Below are positions 13,435 to 22,436 of a DNA stretch of 38,172 nt, one piece after another; the stretch's first letter is position 1; each line of letters opens with the position of its first letter. The notes beneath the pieces are model-generated. The model was not told the DNA's origin. It worked only from the letters and a program-made list of their open reading frames with translations, and did not search any database. Origin of the DNA: a virus; the IMG/VR virus record IMGVR_UViG_3300001918_000026, positions 1 to 38,172 of that record, one strand, 5' to 3'. The position numbers and the translations under genes were made by a program.

Positions 13435-14965
13435 GGACTGCCGCAAAAGCCTTGGCGTCTTTGTACAGAACTTCTGGTCGGTCGTCGAACCGGAAACGCC
13501 GCTGGTTTGGAACTGGCACATCGAGGCGATCTCGCTCCATCTGGAAGCGGTCACCCGGATGCAGGTCTGGAACGTCGACGCCGAACCGAAGCCGGACGAC
13601 GCGATCAAGGACCTGATTATCAACATCCCGCCTGGCCATATGAAATCGCTCATTACTTGCGTCTTCTGGCCGGCATGGGAATGGATTCAATACCCTTGGA
13701 TCCAGTCGATCTTTAGCTCCTACGCGCTTGAGCTCGCAATCCGCGACTCGATCCGCTGCCGTGACATTGTTCAGTCGGATCAGTACCAGGAGTGGTTCGA
13801 GCCGGCATGGCAAATCCGTGATGATCGGAACCAACAGAAGCTCTTCCAGAACACCGCCGGCGGCAGACGCCAGTGCGTCGCGGTCGGAGCTGGTACGACT
13901 GGTTTCCGCGGCCATAAGATCGTGGTCGACGATGCGCTCAACGCAGTTGACGCAACTTCCGACACCAAGAGATCGGGCGCCAATACGTGGTGGGATAAAG
14001 CGGCCAGCTCCCGCCTAAACGACCCGCGAAAGGGCTGCAAAGTCATCATGGGCCAGCGACTGCACGAGCAGGACCTCACGGGACACGCGCTTGGAAAGGG
14101 CTACTACGATCACCTCTGCCTCCCTTCGGAGTTCGATCCGGAACGCCGCAACACGACATCGATCGGCTTTACCGACCCACGCACCGAGCCCGGCGAGCTT
14201 CTGTTCCCCGGATTCTTCACGCGGGAAGTGTTGAATCAGGCGCGGTTGGATCTCGGTACGACCGATTACGAAGCGCAGCACCAGCAGAACCCGGCGCCTC
14301 CGGGCGGCCTCATCTTCAAGAAATGGTGGTGGCGGTACTGGCAGCTTCCGGGCATGAACTTGCCGCCGGTCGAAGTACGCGACGAGTCGGGTGAGATCCA
14401 CCGGATTCCGGCCATGGTGCTACCGGCCGATCTCGGCACGCTCCTGCAGTCCTGGGATATGGCGTTCAAAAGCACCGAGGACTCGGACCTGGTCGCCGGC
14501 GGAACCTGGGCCCGGAACGGCGCCAACGCTTTCTTCCTGGATCTGGACCATGGCCGCAAGAGCTTTACCGAGTCGGTGAAGGCGGTCAAGTCCGCCAAGG
14601 AGAAGCATCCCCGGACCGGCGCCATCCTCATCGAGGACAAAGCGAACGGACCGGCCGTCATCGCCACGCTCACCGGCAAGGTGCCGGGAATCATCGCCGT
14701 GGATCCGCAGGGCGGAAAGGAAGCGCGCGCCCACGCGGTTTCGCCGTTCGTCGAAGCGGGCAACGTTTACTTGCCTCACCCCAAGATGCCGGGTTTCGAA
14801 TGGGTCGAACCGGCGATCAACCAACTCACCAGCTTCCCGAAAGCTCCCCACGACGACATCGTCGACCAGGCCACGCAAGCCCTCCTACGTATCTTCGGCG
14901 TCGCCATGCGGCCCGGAAAGAGCGCCTATAAGCCCGTGTCCACGACCACCTACGAGCCCCGATGA
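13337..14965 (+). CDS. Terminase large subunit
   Basis: 542 aa packaging ATPase and nuclease. The N-terminal domain begins after residue about 35 (FWSVVEPETPLVWNWHIEAI). The deviant Walker A is PPGHMKS (98-104) and Walker B is KIVVDD (to 199). The RNase H-like nuclease has Asp374 (LQSWDMAFKS), Glu433-Asp434 (ILIEDKANG) and Asp506/507/510 (HDDIVDQA). The ATG at 13337 has a GGAG upstream and no later in-frame start precedes the conserved region, so the long overlap with terS is accepted. It overlaps the portal gene as ATGA. Confidence 0.93.
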   Translation: MSWSELFSNAPIPWWPTLKSPTSPESPSQDRSEDCRKSLGVFVQNFWSVVEPETPLVWNWHIEAISLHLEAVTRMQVWNVDAEPKPDDAIKDLIINIPPGHMKSLITCVFWPAWEWIQYPWIQSIFSSYALELAIRDSIRCRDIVQSDQYQEWFEPAWQIRDDRNQQKLFQNTAGGRRQCVAVGAGTTGFRGHKIVVDDALNAVDATSDTKRSGANTWWDKAASSRLNDPRKGCKVIMGQRLHEQDLTGHALGKGYYDHLCLPSEFDPERRNTTSIGFTDPRTEPGELLFPGFFTREVLNQARLDLGTTDYEAQHQQNPAPPGGLIFKKWWWRYWQLPGMNLPPVEVRDESGEIHRIPAMVLPADLGTLLQSWDMAFKSTEDSDLVAGGTWARNGANAFFLDLDHGRKSFTESVKAVKSAKEKHPRTGAILIEDKANGPAVIATLTGKVPGIIAVDPQGGKEARAHAVSPFVEAGNVYLPHPKMPGFEWVEPAINQLTSFPKAPHDDIVDQATQALLRIFGVAMRPGKSAYKPVSTTTYEPR

Positions 14966-16374
14966 GCCAGACCGAGAATCCCACCCGAACGACGCCGGTC
15001 GTCTCAGACCCGAGGCGCGAGTACATCGCCGCCAGCCTCGAGTACCGGTACTTCATCGGCGACCGGGCGCTGCCGCAGTCGATCGACGATGCCGAACGCG
15101 ACTTCGGCCTCGACATCTACGACCGGATGATGAACGAGCCGGTCATCGGCGGCCACGTCGACCTGCTCCGGATCAAGGTTCTGGAGAACGGCCTCACCGT
15201 CGAACCCTTCTACATCTGCGAGGACCTGGAGCGGGCGACGCCGGAAGAGCGCCAGCGGCACGAGGAGTCCGAGCGGGTTGCGAATTACGTTCGGTTTGTT
15301 CTTGCCGGACTCGAGGACGACGACTTCAGCGGCCTGGGCGATGTGCTCTGGGACATGCTCGAGGCGATCGCCAAGGGCCACCGGCTGGCCGAGGTCACCA
15401 CGGAGCTCGCGACTACCGGACCGTTCGCCGGACTGGAACGGTTCGAGAGCATCAAGGCCAAGCCGCGCGAGAACTACGCCTTCGTCGTCGATGGGATGAA
15501 CCGGTTCCGGGGCGTGATGGCGGTCATGCCGGGCAAGGGGATCACGGTCCGGCAGGGCCTGATCTTCGATCTCGGCTCGATCCCGAACGCCCTGAACCCC
15601 GACAAGCTATTCGTCCTCACCTTCGGCGCCCGCGGCGGCAACCCCCAGGGCCGAAGCTGGCTCCGAGCCGCCTATGCGCCTTGGTACGAGAAGCAGCTCG
15701 CCCGGGTCGAGGAGCTCAAGTACATCGGGCAGCACGCCGGCGGCAAGGTGTCGGGCACAACGGCCGAAAACGCCTCGGCAGCGGATCCCGCCAAGACGCC
15801 CGAAGAGGAGATGCTCGACGATCTGGTCCAGTGGGCCAACGGGGGCGCGATCGCGCTCAAGTACGGCGCGACGGTTCAGGCCCACTATCCGCCTTCCGGC
15901 CAGAGCCCGTTCGATGCGTTCATCGATCGTCGGGACAAGGAGATCGTGCTGGCGATCATCAAGGCGATCCGGGCCACGATGGAGGCCCAGCACGGCAGCC
16001 GAGCGGATTCCGGCACCGGCGAGAACCTACTGGACTCGGTGGTCGGATACATCCGCACGAAGCTCTGCGACTCCTTCGGGCGAGTCCTTCGCCGGGTCGT
16101 AGCCCGCAACCTGGGCGAGGATGCCCTTGAGTTCATGCCCGCGCTCGCCATGAGCAAAGTCGAGAAACCCGACTTCGCCACGACCGTTTCGGCGCTCGCC
16201 CAGGTCGGCTACACGATCCATACCAGCCAATTCCCCGGCTTCGACCGCGCGATCGGCGCGCCCCAGCGGGCCGAAGGATGGGACGAGGACCCCGATCCCC
16301 AGATAAGCGGCCCCAACCCGGCCGAACAGGAGAACGAAGATGAACCCCCGAGTAACGACGACCCTCGCCGCTAA
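14962..16374 (+). CDS. Portal protein (DUF935/Mu gp29-like)
   Basis: 470 aa. The sequence fits the portal family of Mu-like and related phages: DIYDRMMNEPVIGGHVDLLR near residue 50, a central KPRENYAFVVDGMNRFRG region, GNPQGRSWLRAAYAPWYEKQ, and a C-terminal helical crown with a Pro/Asp/Glu-rich tail. It should form the dodecameric DNA channel at the capsid vertex. Start fixed by the ATGA overlap with terL. Its end overlaps the protease gene by 35 nt in another frame. Confidence 0.87.
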   Translation: MSQTENPTRTTPVVSDPRREYIAASLEYRYFIGDRALPQSIDDAERDFGLDIYDRMMNEPVIGGHVDLLRIKVLENGLTVEPFYICEDLERATPEERQRHEESERVANYVRFVLAGLEDDDFSGLGDVLWDMLEAIAKGHRLAEVTTELATTGPFAGLERFESIKAKPRENYAFVVDGMNRFRGVMAVMPGKGITVRQGLIFDLGSIPNALNPDKLFVLTFGARGGNPQGRSWLRAAYAPWYEKQLARVEELKYIGQHAGGKVSGTTAENASAADPAKTPEEEMLDDLVQWANGGAIALKYGATVQAHYPPSGQSPFDAFIDRRDKEIVLAIIKAIRATMEAQHGSRADSGTGENLLDSVVGYIRTKLCDSFGRVLRRVVARNLGEDALEFMPALAMSKVEKPDFATTVSALAQVGYTIHTSQFPGFDRAIGAPQRAEGWDEDPDPQISGPNPAEQENEDEPPSNDDPRR

Positions 16375-17782
16375 GGGCTGCTGGGCGATCGAGGAGCAGG
16401 CCGCAAGCGCCTACCTGGACCGTCTGGACCGGTTGCAGGCGTCCGACCTGGCGCCGCCGCAGGCGTTCTGGGACGACGACCGGACTTCCGGACGCGGATA
16501 CACCCTGGAGGACGGCGGAATCGCCGTCCTTTCCATTTCGGGCCCCCTGTCCAAGGAGGAAACCTGCGCGAGCTGGCTGTTCGGCGGCACTTCGACGGTC
16601 CGAATCCGTCAGGCGCTGAGGTCCGCAATCCGCGATCCCAAGGTCGCCAAGGTCGTGCTTCTGCTCGACTCGCCCGGTGGCGAGGTGGCAGGCACGGCGG
16701 ACCTGGCCGAGGACGTGCAGCGTCTGGGCGCCGAGAAGCCGATCATCGCCTACGCCTCCGATCTGTGCGCGTCGGCTGCCTACTGGATCGGCTCCCAGGC
16801 CAGCGAGTTCTATGGTAACTCCACAGCGCAGGTCGGCTCCATCGGGGTCTACATGGCGGTCCGGGACACCTCCGAGGCAACGGCCAAGCAGGGCGTGAAA
16901 GTCCACGTCATCCGGACTGGATCCCATAAGGGCGCAGGAGTGGCCGGCACTCCAATCACCGAGGATCACCTGGATGATTGGCAGCGGGTCGTAGACGACC
17001 TGAACACCCAGTTCGTGTCCGCCGTCGCTCGCGGAAGGGGCATGTCCTTCGAAGAGGCGCGAAAACTCGCTGACGGCCGTGTCCACGTCGGCCAGCACGC
17101 CGTCGATCTCGGCCTACTCGATGGGATCCACCCCCTCGACCACGTTTTGGATTCGCTTCGCGGGTCCATCGCCACTGGCGGCAAGTCCGCCAGCTCGTCA
17201 ACGCACCCCACCGACCCGGATGGTTCCGGGGCTTCCCACAAGGAGACAAACATGAAGCTCATCGATAAGGTTAAGGCGTTCTTCGGGGAAAACCCGGATA
17301 TCGCCATGCAGGCGGGGATCACCCAGGAGGACCTCGCCGACTCCATCGCCCAACCGGCCGCCCCGGCGCCCGCTGCCGTCGATCCTGCGATCCAGAAGCA
17401 GATCGAGGCTGCGAATGCCCAGCTCGCCGCCGTGACCACCAAGATCGTCGGGGACGCCGCTGCGTCCTTTGCCGACCAGGCGATTCGCGCCAAGCGCGCA
17501 TTCCCCGGAGAGCGGGCCAGTCTGGAGGCCCTCTACCGGCAGGCGGCCGCCAGCGACGGCGAGGCGGGCGCTCCGATGCTCAGCGCCGACGGCAGCGTGC
17601 GCGAAGGCGCCAACGTGAAGGCCGTCCGCGATGCCGTGGCCGCGCGGCCCGCCCACAAGCTCTTCGAGCAGGAGATCCCCGACGAGGCGCCCAAGGGATC
17701 GGGCATCGACGACGACGAGCGCAAGCGTCTGCTCGCCATGACCGGCACCGGCCGAGCCGTGCTTTCCCAGGAGGCTAAGTAA
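16340..17782 (+). CDS. Prohead protease (S49, SppA-like) with C-terminal scaffold
   Basis: 480 aa. Residues about 60-260 are an S49 (ClpP-fold) protease: VVLLLDSPGGEVAGTADLAE, nucleophile Ser145 (SDLCASAAYW), GSIGVYMAV, and Lys197 (RTGSHKGAG) as general base. Residues about 305-480 are a scaffold region: an Ala/Pro-rich linker, helical segments, and an acidic C-terminus. The layout matches the lambda gpC/gpNu3 system. An internal in-frame ATG with its own ribosome site (17252) would make the scaffold alone. Located between portal and decoration/capsid genes as expected. Confidence 0.9.
   Translation: MNPRVTTTLAAKGCWAIEEQAASAYLDRLDRLQASDLAPPQAFWDDDRTSGRGYTLEDGGIAVLSISGPLSKEETCASWLFGGTSTVRIRQALRSAIRDPKVAKVVLLLDSPGGEVAGTADLAEDVQRLGAEKPIIAYASDLCASAAYWIGSQASEFYGNSTAQVGSIGVYMAVRDTSEATAKQGVKVHVIRTGSHKGAGVAGTPITEDHLDDWQRVVDDLNTQFVSAVARGRGMSFEEARKLADGRVHVGQHAVDLGLLDGIHPLDHVLDSLRGSIATGGKSASSSTHPTDPDGSGASHKETNMKLIDKVKAFFGENPDIAMQAGITQEDLADSIAQPAAPAPAAVDPAIQKQIEAANAQLAAVTTKIVGDAAASFADQAIRAKRAFPGERASLEALYRQAAASDGEAGAPMLSADGSVREGANVKAVRDAVAARPAHKLFEQEIPDEAPKGSGIDDDERKRLLAMTGTGRAVLSQEAK
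17252..17782 (+). CDS. Internal-start scaffold protein (Nu3-like)
   Basis: In-frame product of the protease gene starting at Met305 (MKLIDKVKAFFGENPDIAM), 176 aa. A strong AAGGAG (17240-17245) lies 6 nt before this ATG, which would be unlikely in the middle of a gene without selection. Lambda makes Nu3 this way from gene C. The free scaffold would direct capsid assembly and be removed by the protease. Confidence 0.65.
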   Translation: MKLIDKVKAFFGENPDIAMQAGITQEDLADSIAQPAAPAPAAVDPAIQKQIEAANAQLAAVTTKIVGDAAASFADQAIRAKRAFPGERASLEALYRQAAASDGEAGAPMLSADGSVREGANVKAVRDAVAARPAHKLFEQEIPDEAPKGSGIDDDERKRLLAMTGTGRAVLSQEAK

Positions 17783-18528
17783 TGGGTCAAGTCAACACCT
17801 TCACGCAGGCATCGATCGTGCCTGCCATGTTCCCCGAGGATATGCGCCTGCTCGCGGTGCGATTCGCGGCGAACCTCGTCCTGGGCAAGGGCCGAATCCT
17901 TGCGCAGGTGACCGCCGCGGCGGCGTCGGAAGTCCAGACGCTCACCCCCGGCGGCACCCTCTCGGGCGGAACGTTCACCCTGATCGTCTCGGGCGCCCAG
18001 ACCGACCCGCTGGCGCATAACGCGAGCGTGGCCACCATCGATGCAGCCATCGAGGCGGCGCTGACCCGCGTCTACGGCTTGCCGAGCGGAACGGTGAACG
18101 TGACCGGTAGCCCGCTGAACGCCGGCGTGGCGACGGTGACCTACACCGGCGCTCTGGCCAACCAGCCGCAGCCGCTCATCCAGGTCATCAACAACCTGAC
18201 GGGCACCAGCCCCACGGTCACGGTGGCCCGCACCACGCCCGGTAGCGCGCAGTTCGCCTTCGCGGACTACAACGACGCGCTCTCCAACGGCCAGCAGATC
18301 GCCAAGGCGATCCTTCCGGTCGACATCGCCACCGACCCCTCCGGCCTGATCACGCTCGGCAGCGCGCCGTACGGATCGGAGCGCGGGGGCACGTTCCGCG
18401 ACCACGGCGTCATCATCCGCGGCCTCTACCGGACCACCGATCTGGTGGGACTGGACGCCAACGGTGTGACCGACCTTGGCCGCCTCGTCATGGGCACCGT
18501 CGCCGACGGCTTGCTCCAGCTCTACTAA
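17782..18528 (+). CDS. Head decoration protein with an inserted beta-sandwich domain
   Basis: 248 aa, about twice the usual gpD size. The N-terminal (about 12-45, LVLGKGRILAQVTA) and C-terminal (about 158-248, QQIAKAILPVDIATDP, GVIIRGLYRTTDLVG) parts resemble lambda gpD-type capsid decoration proteins. Between them, residues about 48-152 form a Gly/Thr/Val-rich domain (GGTLSGGTFTLIVSGAQTDP, VATVTYTGALANQPQPLIQV) of a type found as Ig-like surface modules in other phage structural proteins. It should be displayed on the capsid surface. The start ATG overlaps the protease stop (TAATG) after a GGAGG. Confidence 0.75.
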   Translation: MGQVNTFTQASIVPAMFPEDMRLLAVRFAANLVLGKGRILAQVTAAAASEVQTLTPGGTLSGGTFTLIVSGAQTDPLAHNASVATIDAAIEAALTRVYGLPSGTVNVTGSPLNAGVATVTYTGALANQPQPLIQVINNLTGTSPTVTVARTTPGSAQFAFADYNDALSNGQQIAKAILPVDIATDPSGLITLGSAPYGSERGGTFRDHGVIIRGLYRTTDLVGLDANGVTDLGRLVMGTVADGLLQLY

Positions 18529-18540
18529 GGAGATCCTGAA

Positions 18541-19566
18541 GTGCAGTACGTATACACCCAATCTTCGACCCTCCAGGCGATCCTGCAGGACAAGCTGCCG
18601 GTACTCACGCTCGATGACCCCTTGTTCCAGATCATGCCCATCAACGGCATCGATGCGAGCATGGTGGTCTGGGAGCAGCGCGACAATTACACCGGGCTGA
18701 TGTCCGCCCGCGGCTACGATGGCGGCTTTGGCCGGATCCAGCGCGAGGGCATCAAGACCTTCAAGGTCGAGCCCGGCAAGTACGGCGACCAGAAGCTGAT
18801 GAGCGAGGAGTTCCTCACCGTCGGCCGCGAGATCGGCACGTTCGCCAACGCCATCAACATCGAGCGGGCCCAGCAGGAGGACCAGAACCACCTGCTCAAC
18901 ATCGCGATCAACCGCCTCCGGAAGATCGGATGGGACTTCCTCATCAACGGCATCTACTCGGTGCCCGACCAGAACGGCCAGATTCTGGCGACGGACACGG
19001 TGACGCTCAAGACGTTCACCTCGATCGTCCCTTGGACCACGCCGGCGACGTCGACGCCGCTGGCCGACATGCGGCAGATCAAGCTCCTGGCGCGCGGTTC
19101 GAGCACCTCGTTCGGACGCGCCGCCCGGCTCTACGTGCAGGCGGAGACCGTGAACGCGATTCTCGCCAACACGAACCCTGCGGACCTTGGTGGCCGGCGC
19201 GTTGCGCTTGCTTCCGGCGAGGTGCAGCCGCTCTCGCTCGATCAGGTGAACCGGATCATGTTCGATCAGGACCTGCCGATGATCGTGGAGTACGAACGCG
19301 GCTACCAGGACTCGAGCAACGTGTACCAGCCGTTCATTCCGGCGGGTAAGGGCGTTGTCGTGGGCCCGCGCGAGTCGGGCGATTCGGTGATGGAGTTCAT
19401 CATGACCCGCAACGCCAACAACCTGGCCGCAAGCCGGGGCGCAACGGAGATGTACTACGACTTCGAGTTCAAGAAGAACCCGGTCCGCGGGATCTCGACG
19501 CTCGGATTCAACGGCGCGCCGGCGGTGTACTACCCCGGCTCCGTCGTCAAGTGCTCGTTCTACTAA
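18541..19566 (+). CDS. Major capsid protein (lambda gpE-like)
   Basis: 341 aa, GTG start with AAGGAG 8 nt upstream. Length and layout fit the Phage_cap_E family: an N-terminal LQAILQDKLPVLTLDDPLFQ segment, a GREIGTFANAINIERAQQED region, central DFLINGIY, and the C-terminal YYDFEFKKNPVRGISTLGFN strand. It assembles the icosahedral shell with the decoration protein upstream and the scaffold. The order protease-decoration-capsid is the lambda order. Confidence 0.85.
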   Translation: MQYVYTQSSTLQAILQDKLPVLTLDDPLFQIMPINGIDASMVVWEQRDNYTGLMSARGYDGGFGRIQREGIKTFKVEPGKYGDQKLMSEEFLTVGREIGTFANAINIERAQQEDQNHLLNIAINRLRKIGWDFLINGIYSVPDQNGQILATDTVTLKTFTSIVPWTTPATSTPLADMRQIKLLARGSSTSFGRAARLYVQAETVNAILANTNPADLGGRRVALASGEVQPLSLDQVNRIMFDQDLPMIVEYERGYQDSSNVYQPFIPAGKGVVVGPRESGDSVMEFIMTRNANNLAASRGATEMYYDFEFKKNPVRGISTLGFNGAPAVYYPGSVVKCSFY

Positions 19567-19578
19567 GGAGATCCCGCC

Positions 19579-20121
19579 TTGCCGCAGTACCGAACCAACC
19601 ACCAAGTCGGGCGCTTTGCGCCCGACACCCTCATCAACGATCTCGATCTGCAGGATGCCGACCTCGGTTGGCTCCTGCGATCGGGCGCCATCGAGCCCGT
19701 CGGCGACGACGTTCCCCGCGAGCTCGGCGAAGTCCTTCCCCAGCTTGGCAGCGAGCCTGCCGAGTCGGTGGAGTACCTCGAAGCCGATCTGGAGGCGGCC
19801 CGATCGCGGGTCGCCGAGCTCGAGCAGACGGTCATCGATGTGGCCCAGAAGCTCCAGACGGCTGAGCATCAGGTCGAAGAGGCCGGCAAAGCCGCGGCGG
19901 AGCTGGCTGAACAAACGATCGCCCAATCGGTCCAGATCGAGGGCCTCGACGCCAAGGTCGAGGAGCTTCGCGCGCTGATCGATCTCATCATCCCCAAGAC
20001 CGCTTCGGCGCTCAAGGGGCTCAACGAGGAACAGCTTCGCGCGATCGCGGGCTACCGCCAAGTCGAAGACATCCCGGGCACGAAGGACGGCATCATCGCC
20101 GTGCTGGCGCCCAAGGAGTAA
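19579..20121 (+). CDS. Coiled-coil head protein, unknown role
   Basis: 180 aa, TTG start with AAGGAG upstream. The first 70 residues are acidic and mixed; residues about 70-140 form a strong coiled coil (LEADLEAARSRVAELEQTVI, then AELAEQTIAQSVQIEGLDAK). The C-terminus ends in a small helical segment (LNEEQLRAIAGYRQVEDIPG). Located right after the capsid gene, where head-tail connector or vertex proteins occur. No specific family recognised. Confidence 0.72.
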   Translation: MPQYRTNHQVGRFAPDTLINDLDLQDADLGWLLRSGAIEPVGDDVPRELGEVLPQLGSEPAESVEYLEADLEAARSRVAELEQTVIDVAQKLQTAEHQVEEAGKAAAELAEQTIAQSVQIEGLDAKVEELRALIDLIIPKTASALKGLNEEQLRAIAGYRQVEDIPGTKDGIIAVLAPKE

Positions 20122-20124
20122 CCC

Positions 20125-20487
20125 ATGGCCAAGACGTACACGCCGGGCAGCGGAACCGAAAAGGACCGCGTCCGCCTACGCCTTGGCGACACGGTCGATG
20201 GGTCGATGATCCTCCACGACGAGGAGATCCTCGACCTACTCGCCACCTACTCGTTTTCCGAGGCCTGCGCTCAAGGCGCCGAGGCGATCGCGGGCTACTA
20301 CTCCAGCCGGGCGGAGAAGTGGTCGGAAGGCGACCAGGCGGAGGACTTCGGCGATCGGGCCAAGAAGTACTTGGCGCTCGCCAAGGAGATCCGGCTCACC
20401 CAGCAGCCGCCGGAACCACCCCGCCGAACGGGATCCGCGGTTGGCCAGACCGTACGGCCGGAACTGAAGGGCTACCGGAGCGACTAA
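20125..20487 (+). CDS. Head-tail connector protein, HK97 gp6-like
   Basis: 120 aa. The pattern DRVRLRLGDTVDGSMILHDE followed by EILDLLATYSFSEACAQGAE fits the small helical adaptor that docks beneath the portal. The C-terminus is Pro/Arg-rich. Order and size match the first connector gene after the capsid in HK97-type phages. Confidence 0.65.
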   Translation: MAKTYTPGSGTEKDRVRLRLGDTVDGSMILHDEEILDLLATYSFSEACAQGAEAIAGYYSSRAEKWSEGDQAEDFGDRAKKYLALAKEIRLTQQPPEPPRRTGSAVGQTVRPELKGYRSD

Positions 20488-20490
20488 GGC

Positions 20491-20889
20491 ATGAACGATC
20501 GTCAACGCGCCTTCTACAGCGACGTCGTGGATCTCTACGAGCCGCTCGTCTTGATGGTGGACGCCGATCGTGGCGTGGAAGGCCCGGAGTTCCCTGGAAC
20601 GCCGACGAATGCCGGTCAGGCTGCCCGGATCATGCCGAGCTCTGAGGCCTCCATCCCGATGCCGATTGGACGGTCGAACTACGACATCGTCCAGACCACC
20701 GACGTGCTGCGAGTTCCGATCGACGTGGCGATCGATGACGGGTGGGCGGTTCAGCTCAAGACGCCGGGCCATCCGGAAGAGGGCACCTGGTTCATGACGC
20801 AGGGCGGAGTCCGGTCATTTAACTGGCGGGCCGGGTCCAAGACGATCTTCATCAAACGTTCGACCCGGCCGCCAGCGCCGATTCCTTAA
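20491..20889 (+). CDS. Head closure/stopper-like protein
   Basis: 132 aa beta-rich protein (STRPPAPIP C-terminus; GWAVQLKTPGHPEEGTWFMT in the core). By position, second after the connector, it matches the stopper of siphophage necks, but the sequence itself is not diagnostic. It starts 4 nt after the previous stop. Confidence 0.55.
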   Translation: MNDRQRAFYSDVVDLYEPLVLMVDADRGVEGPEFPGTPTNAGQAARIMPSSEASIPMPIGRSNYDIVQTTDVLRVPIDVAIDDGWAVQLKTPGHPEEGTWFMTQGGVRSFNWRAGSKTIFIKRSTRPPAPIP

Positions 20890-20892
20890 ACC

Positions 20893-21396
20893 ATGAGCAT
20901 CTTCAGCGACGCGCGGCAGGTCTTCTACGATGCCGCATCCGACGTGTGGACCGAGGTCCAACAGATCTTCGATGTCGCCACTGCCGATCGGTTCAACTGG
21001 CGCGACCTGGTCCAGAAGATGGAGGAGGGCGCTCCGGGCGGGCTGCAGGTCCCCTACGTTGTTGCGCAGTGGTCGCCGGCGGTGAGTTCGGGTGCGTTCG
21101 GGCTCCACAACGACAGCTACGAGCAATCGGTCGGCCTTTGGTACGTCACGTCGACCCACATGGCGGATGGGAGGCCCAAGGGCGCCAAGGACACCTACAG
21201 CGAGCTCGAGAGCCGGTACCTGGCGATGCGGACATATCTGTACGCCTATGCGGGCGGGAAGGCCACGATCCTGGAAGCGTCGCTCGACATCAGCGATACC
21301 AACGCCGCAAACGCCTACTACTTGGGCAGCAACCTTCCGTTCTACGCGGCGCTGATAACGGTCCGGTTCAGCATCGGTGAGCCCCATGCAACGTAG
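20893..21396 (+). CDS. Hypothetical neck/tail completion protein
   Basis: 167 aa with an N-terminal helical region and a beta-rich core (GGLQVPYVVAQWSPAVSSGA, AGGKATILEASLDISDTNAA). It lies between the stopper-like and gp10-like genes, so a neck or tail-terminator role is likely by position only. It overlaps the next gene by 11 nt. Confidence 0.55.
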   Translation: MSIFSDARQVFYDAASDVWTEVQQIFDVATADRFNWRDLVQKMEEGAPGGLQVPYVVAQWSPAVSSGAFGLHNDSYEQSVGLWYVTSTHMADGRPKGAKDTYSELESRYLAMRTYLYAYAGGKATILEASLDISDTNAANAYYLGSNLPFYAALITVRFSIGEPHAT

Positions 21397-21841
21397 GATG
21401 ACGCTCGCCGAGGCGGTTCGCCACTTCGGCGATGCAGAGCGGTGGTTCCGGCGGGATCTCAAGTGGGGCGTCGACCGCGCCATCGAGAGCGGCCTGGAGG
21501 AAGCGCGGCGCAGATCCAGCGGCCGGTACAGCCTAGCCGAGCTGGCGAGGATGGACCACCCGTACGCAAGGCGCCACGGTTCGCCGCGGCTGGATGCGTC
21601 AACCATCAACGTGCAGAGCGGCGTGTTCCGTTCGGCGTGGCGGTCCGATGATCCCCGGGCCGGAGAGGCGCCTATCGCGGGCCGGATCTTCAACGATTCC
21701 GCAGTTGCGGACTATCTCGACAATGGGACGCGGACGATGTTCGCGCGCCCAATCGGTACGGCCGTCGAAGAGGCGGTACGGCCCCGGATGTTCAGCTTGG
21801 CGGAACGGTCCGCCGAGGAGCTCGAGCAGCGCTATGGCTAA
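21386..21841 (+). CDS. HK97 gp10-like tail-completion protein
   Basis: 151 aa from the ATG at 21386; a GTG at 21377 would add three residues. The sequence is helical with a central DNGTRTMFARPIGTAVEEAV motif of the kind seen near the C-terminus of gp10-family proteins, which connect neck and tail. It overlaps the next small gene by 8 nt. Confidence 0.6.
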   Translation: MQRRMTLAEAVRHFGDAERWFRRDLKWGVDRAIESGLEEARRRSSGRYSLAELARMDHPYARRHGSPRLDASTINVQSGVFRSAWRSDDPRAGEAPIAGRIFNDSAVADYLDNGTRTMFARPIGTAVEEAVRPRMFSLAERSAEELEQRYG

Positions 21842-21974
21842 GAAGCAAGAACCCACGCCGGAGACCCCGGCATCCCCGATCCTTCAACAAGGCTTCGGCA
21901 GTTCGGGCCTCCCGATCCCGCCGGCCGACGACCCGGCCGTGAAGGCCACCCAGGAGAACGAAGATGGCGATTAA
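21834..21974 (+). CDS. 46-residue Pro-rich protein
   Basis: Short frame (MAKKQEPTPETPASPILQQG at the start), Pro/Glu/Ala-rich and probably disordered. It overlaps both the gp10-like and the tail-tube genes (8 and 11 nt), as expected for a translated gene in a compact operon. Function unknown. Confidence 0.5.
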   Translation: MAKKQEPTPETPASPILQQGFGSSGLPIPPADDPAVKATQENEDGD

Positions 21975-22428
21975 TCCCCAGTACCAACTTGGCCGGCACC
22001 TTATTAGCGCCACCGTCACCCCGCAAGTGGTGGCAGCGAACGGTGGGCTCACGAACGGCACGCCGATCAACATTTCGGCGGTGATGGAGAGCACGGAACA
22101 ATCTCTACGGCCGACCAACGAGGAGATCTCGCCCGTGAACTCCACTCGGGACAACATGGTCCGCGTTAGCGACGGCCACTTCCTCAACCTTTCGATCCTG
22201 AAGGTGAACGGCGGGACGGATCCGACGCCTTTGCGCACCGCCATCTTCTCAGCCGACATCTTCCTGGTGACGATCGTGGAAGGGACGGGGACGTCCGCTC
22301 GAACCGTCGCCGGCTACTACACGCGAGGCGAATACAACGACGGCTTCCAGGGCAAGGGACGGCAGATCGCCCGACTTGCGTTCGAGCCGGTCGACGCCGG
22401 CGCCAACAGCATCACCGTGACCGCATAA
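21964..22428 (+). CDS. Major tail tube protein
   Basis: 154 aa beta-rich protein with a GHFLNLSILKVNGGTDPTPL loop and strands such as FLVTIVEGTGTSARTVAGYY and GRQIARLAFEPVDAGANSIT. Size, composition and location just before the tail chaperone genes fit the tube protein that forms stacked hexameric rings. Confidence 0.7.
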   Translation: MAINPQYQLGRHLISATVTPQVVAANGGLTNGTPINISAVMESTEQSLRPTNEEISPVNSTRDNMVRVSDGHFLNLSILKVNGGTDPTPLRTAIFSADIFLVTIVEGTGTSARTVAGYYTRGEYNDGFQGKGRQIARLAFEPVDAGANSITVTA

Positions 22429-22436
22429 GGAGGCCT

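Noticed and set aside
17533-20061. Very long minus-strand open frame (842 codons) opposite the scaffold, decoration and capsid genes
   Set aside because: Its product is Arg/Asp/Leu/Val-rich without domains, and the plus strand carries convincing structural genes with ribosome sites. Such frames arise from strong GC bias at third positions.
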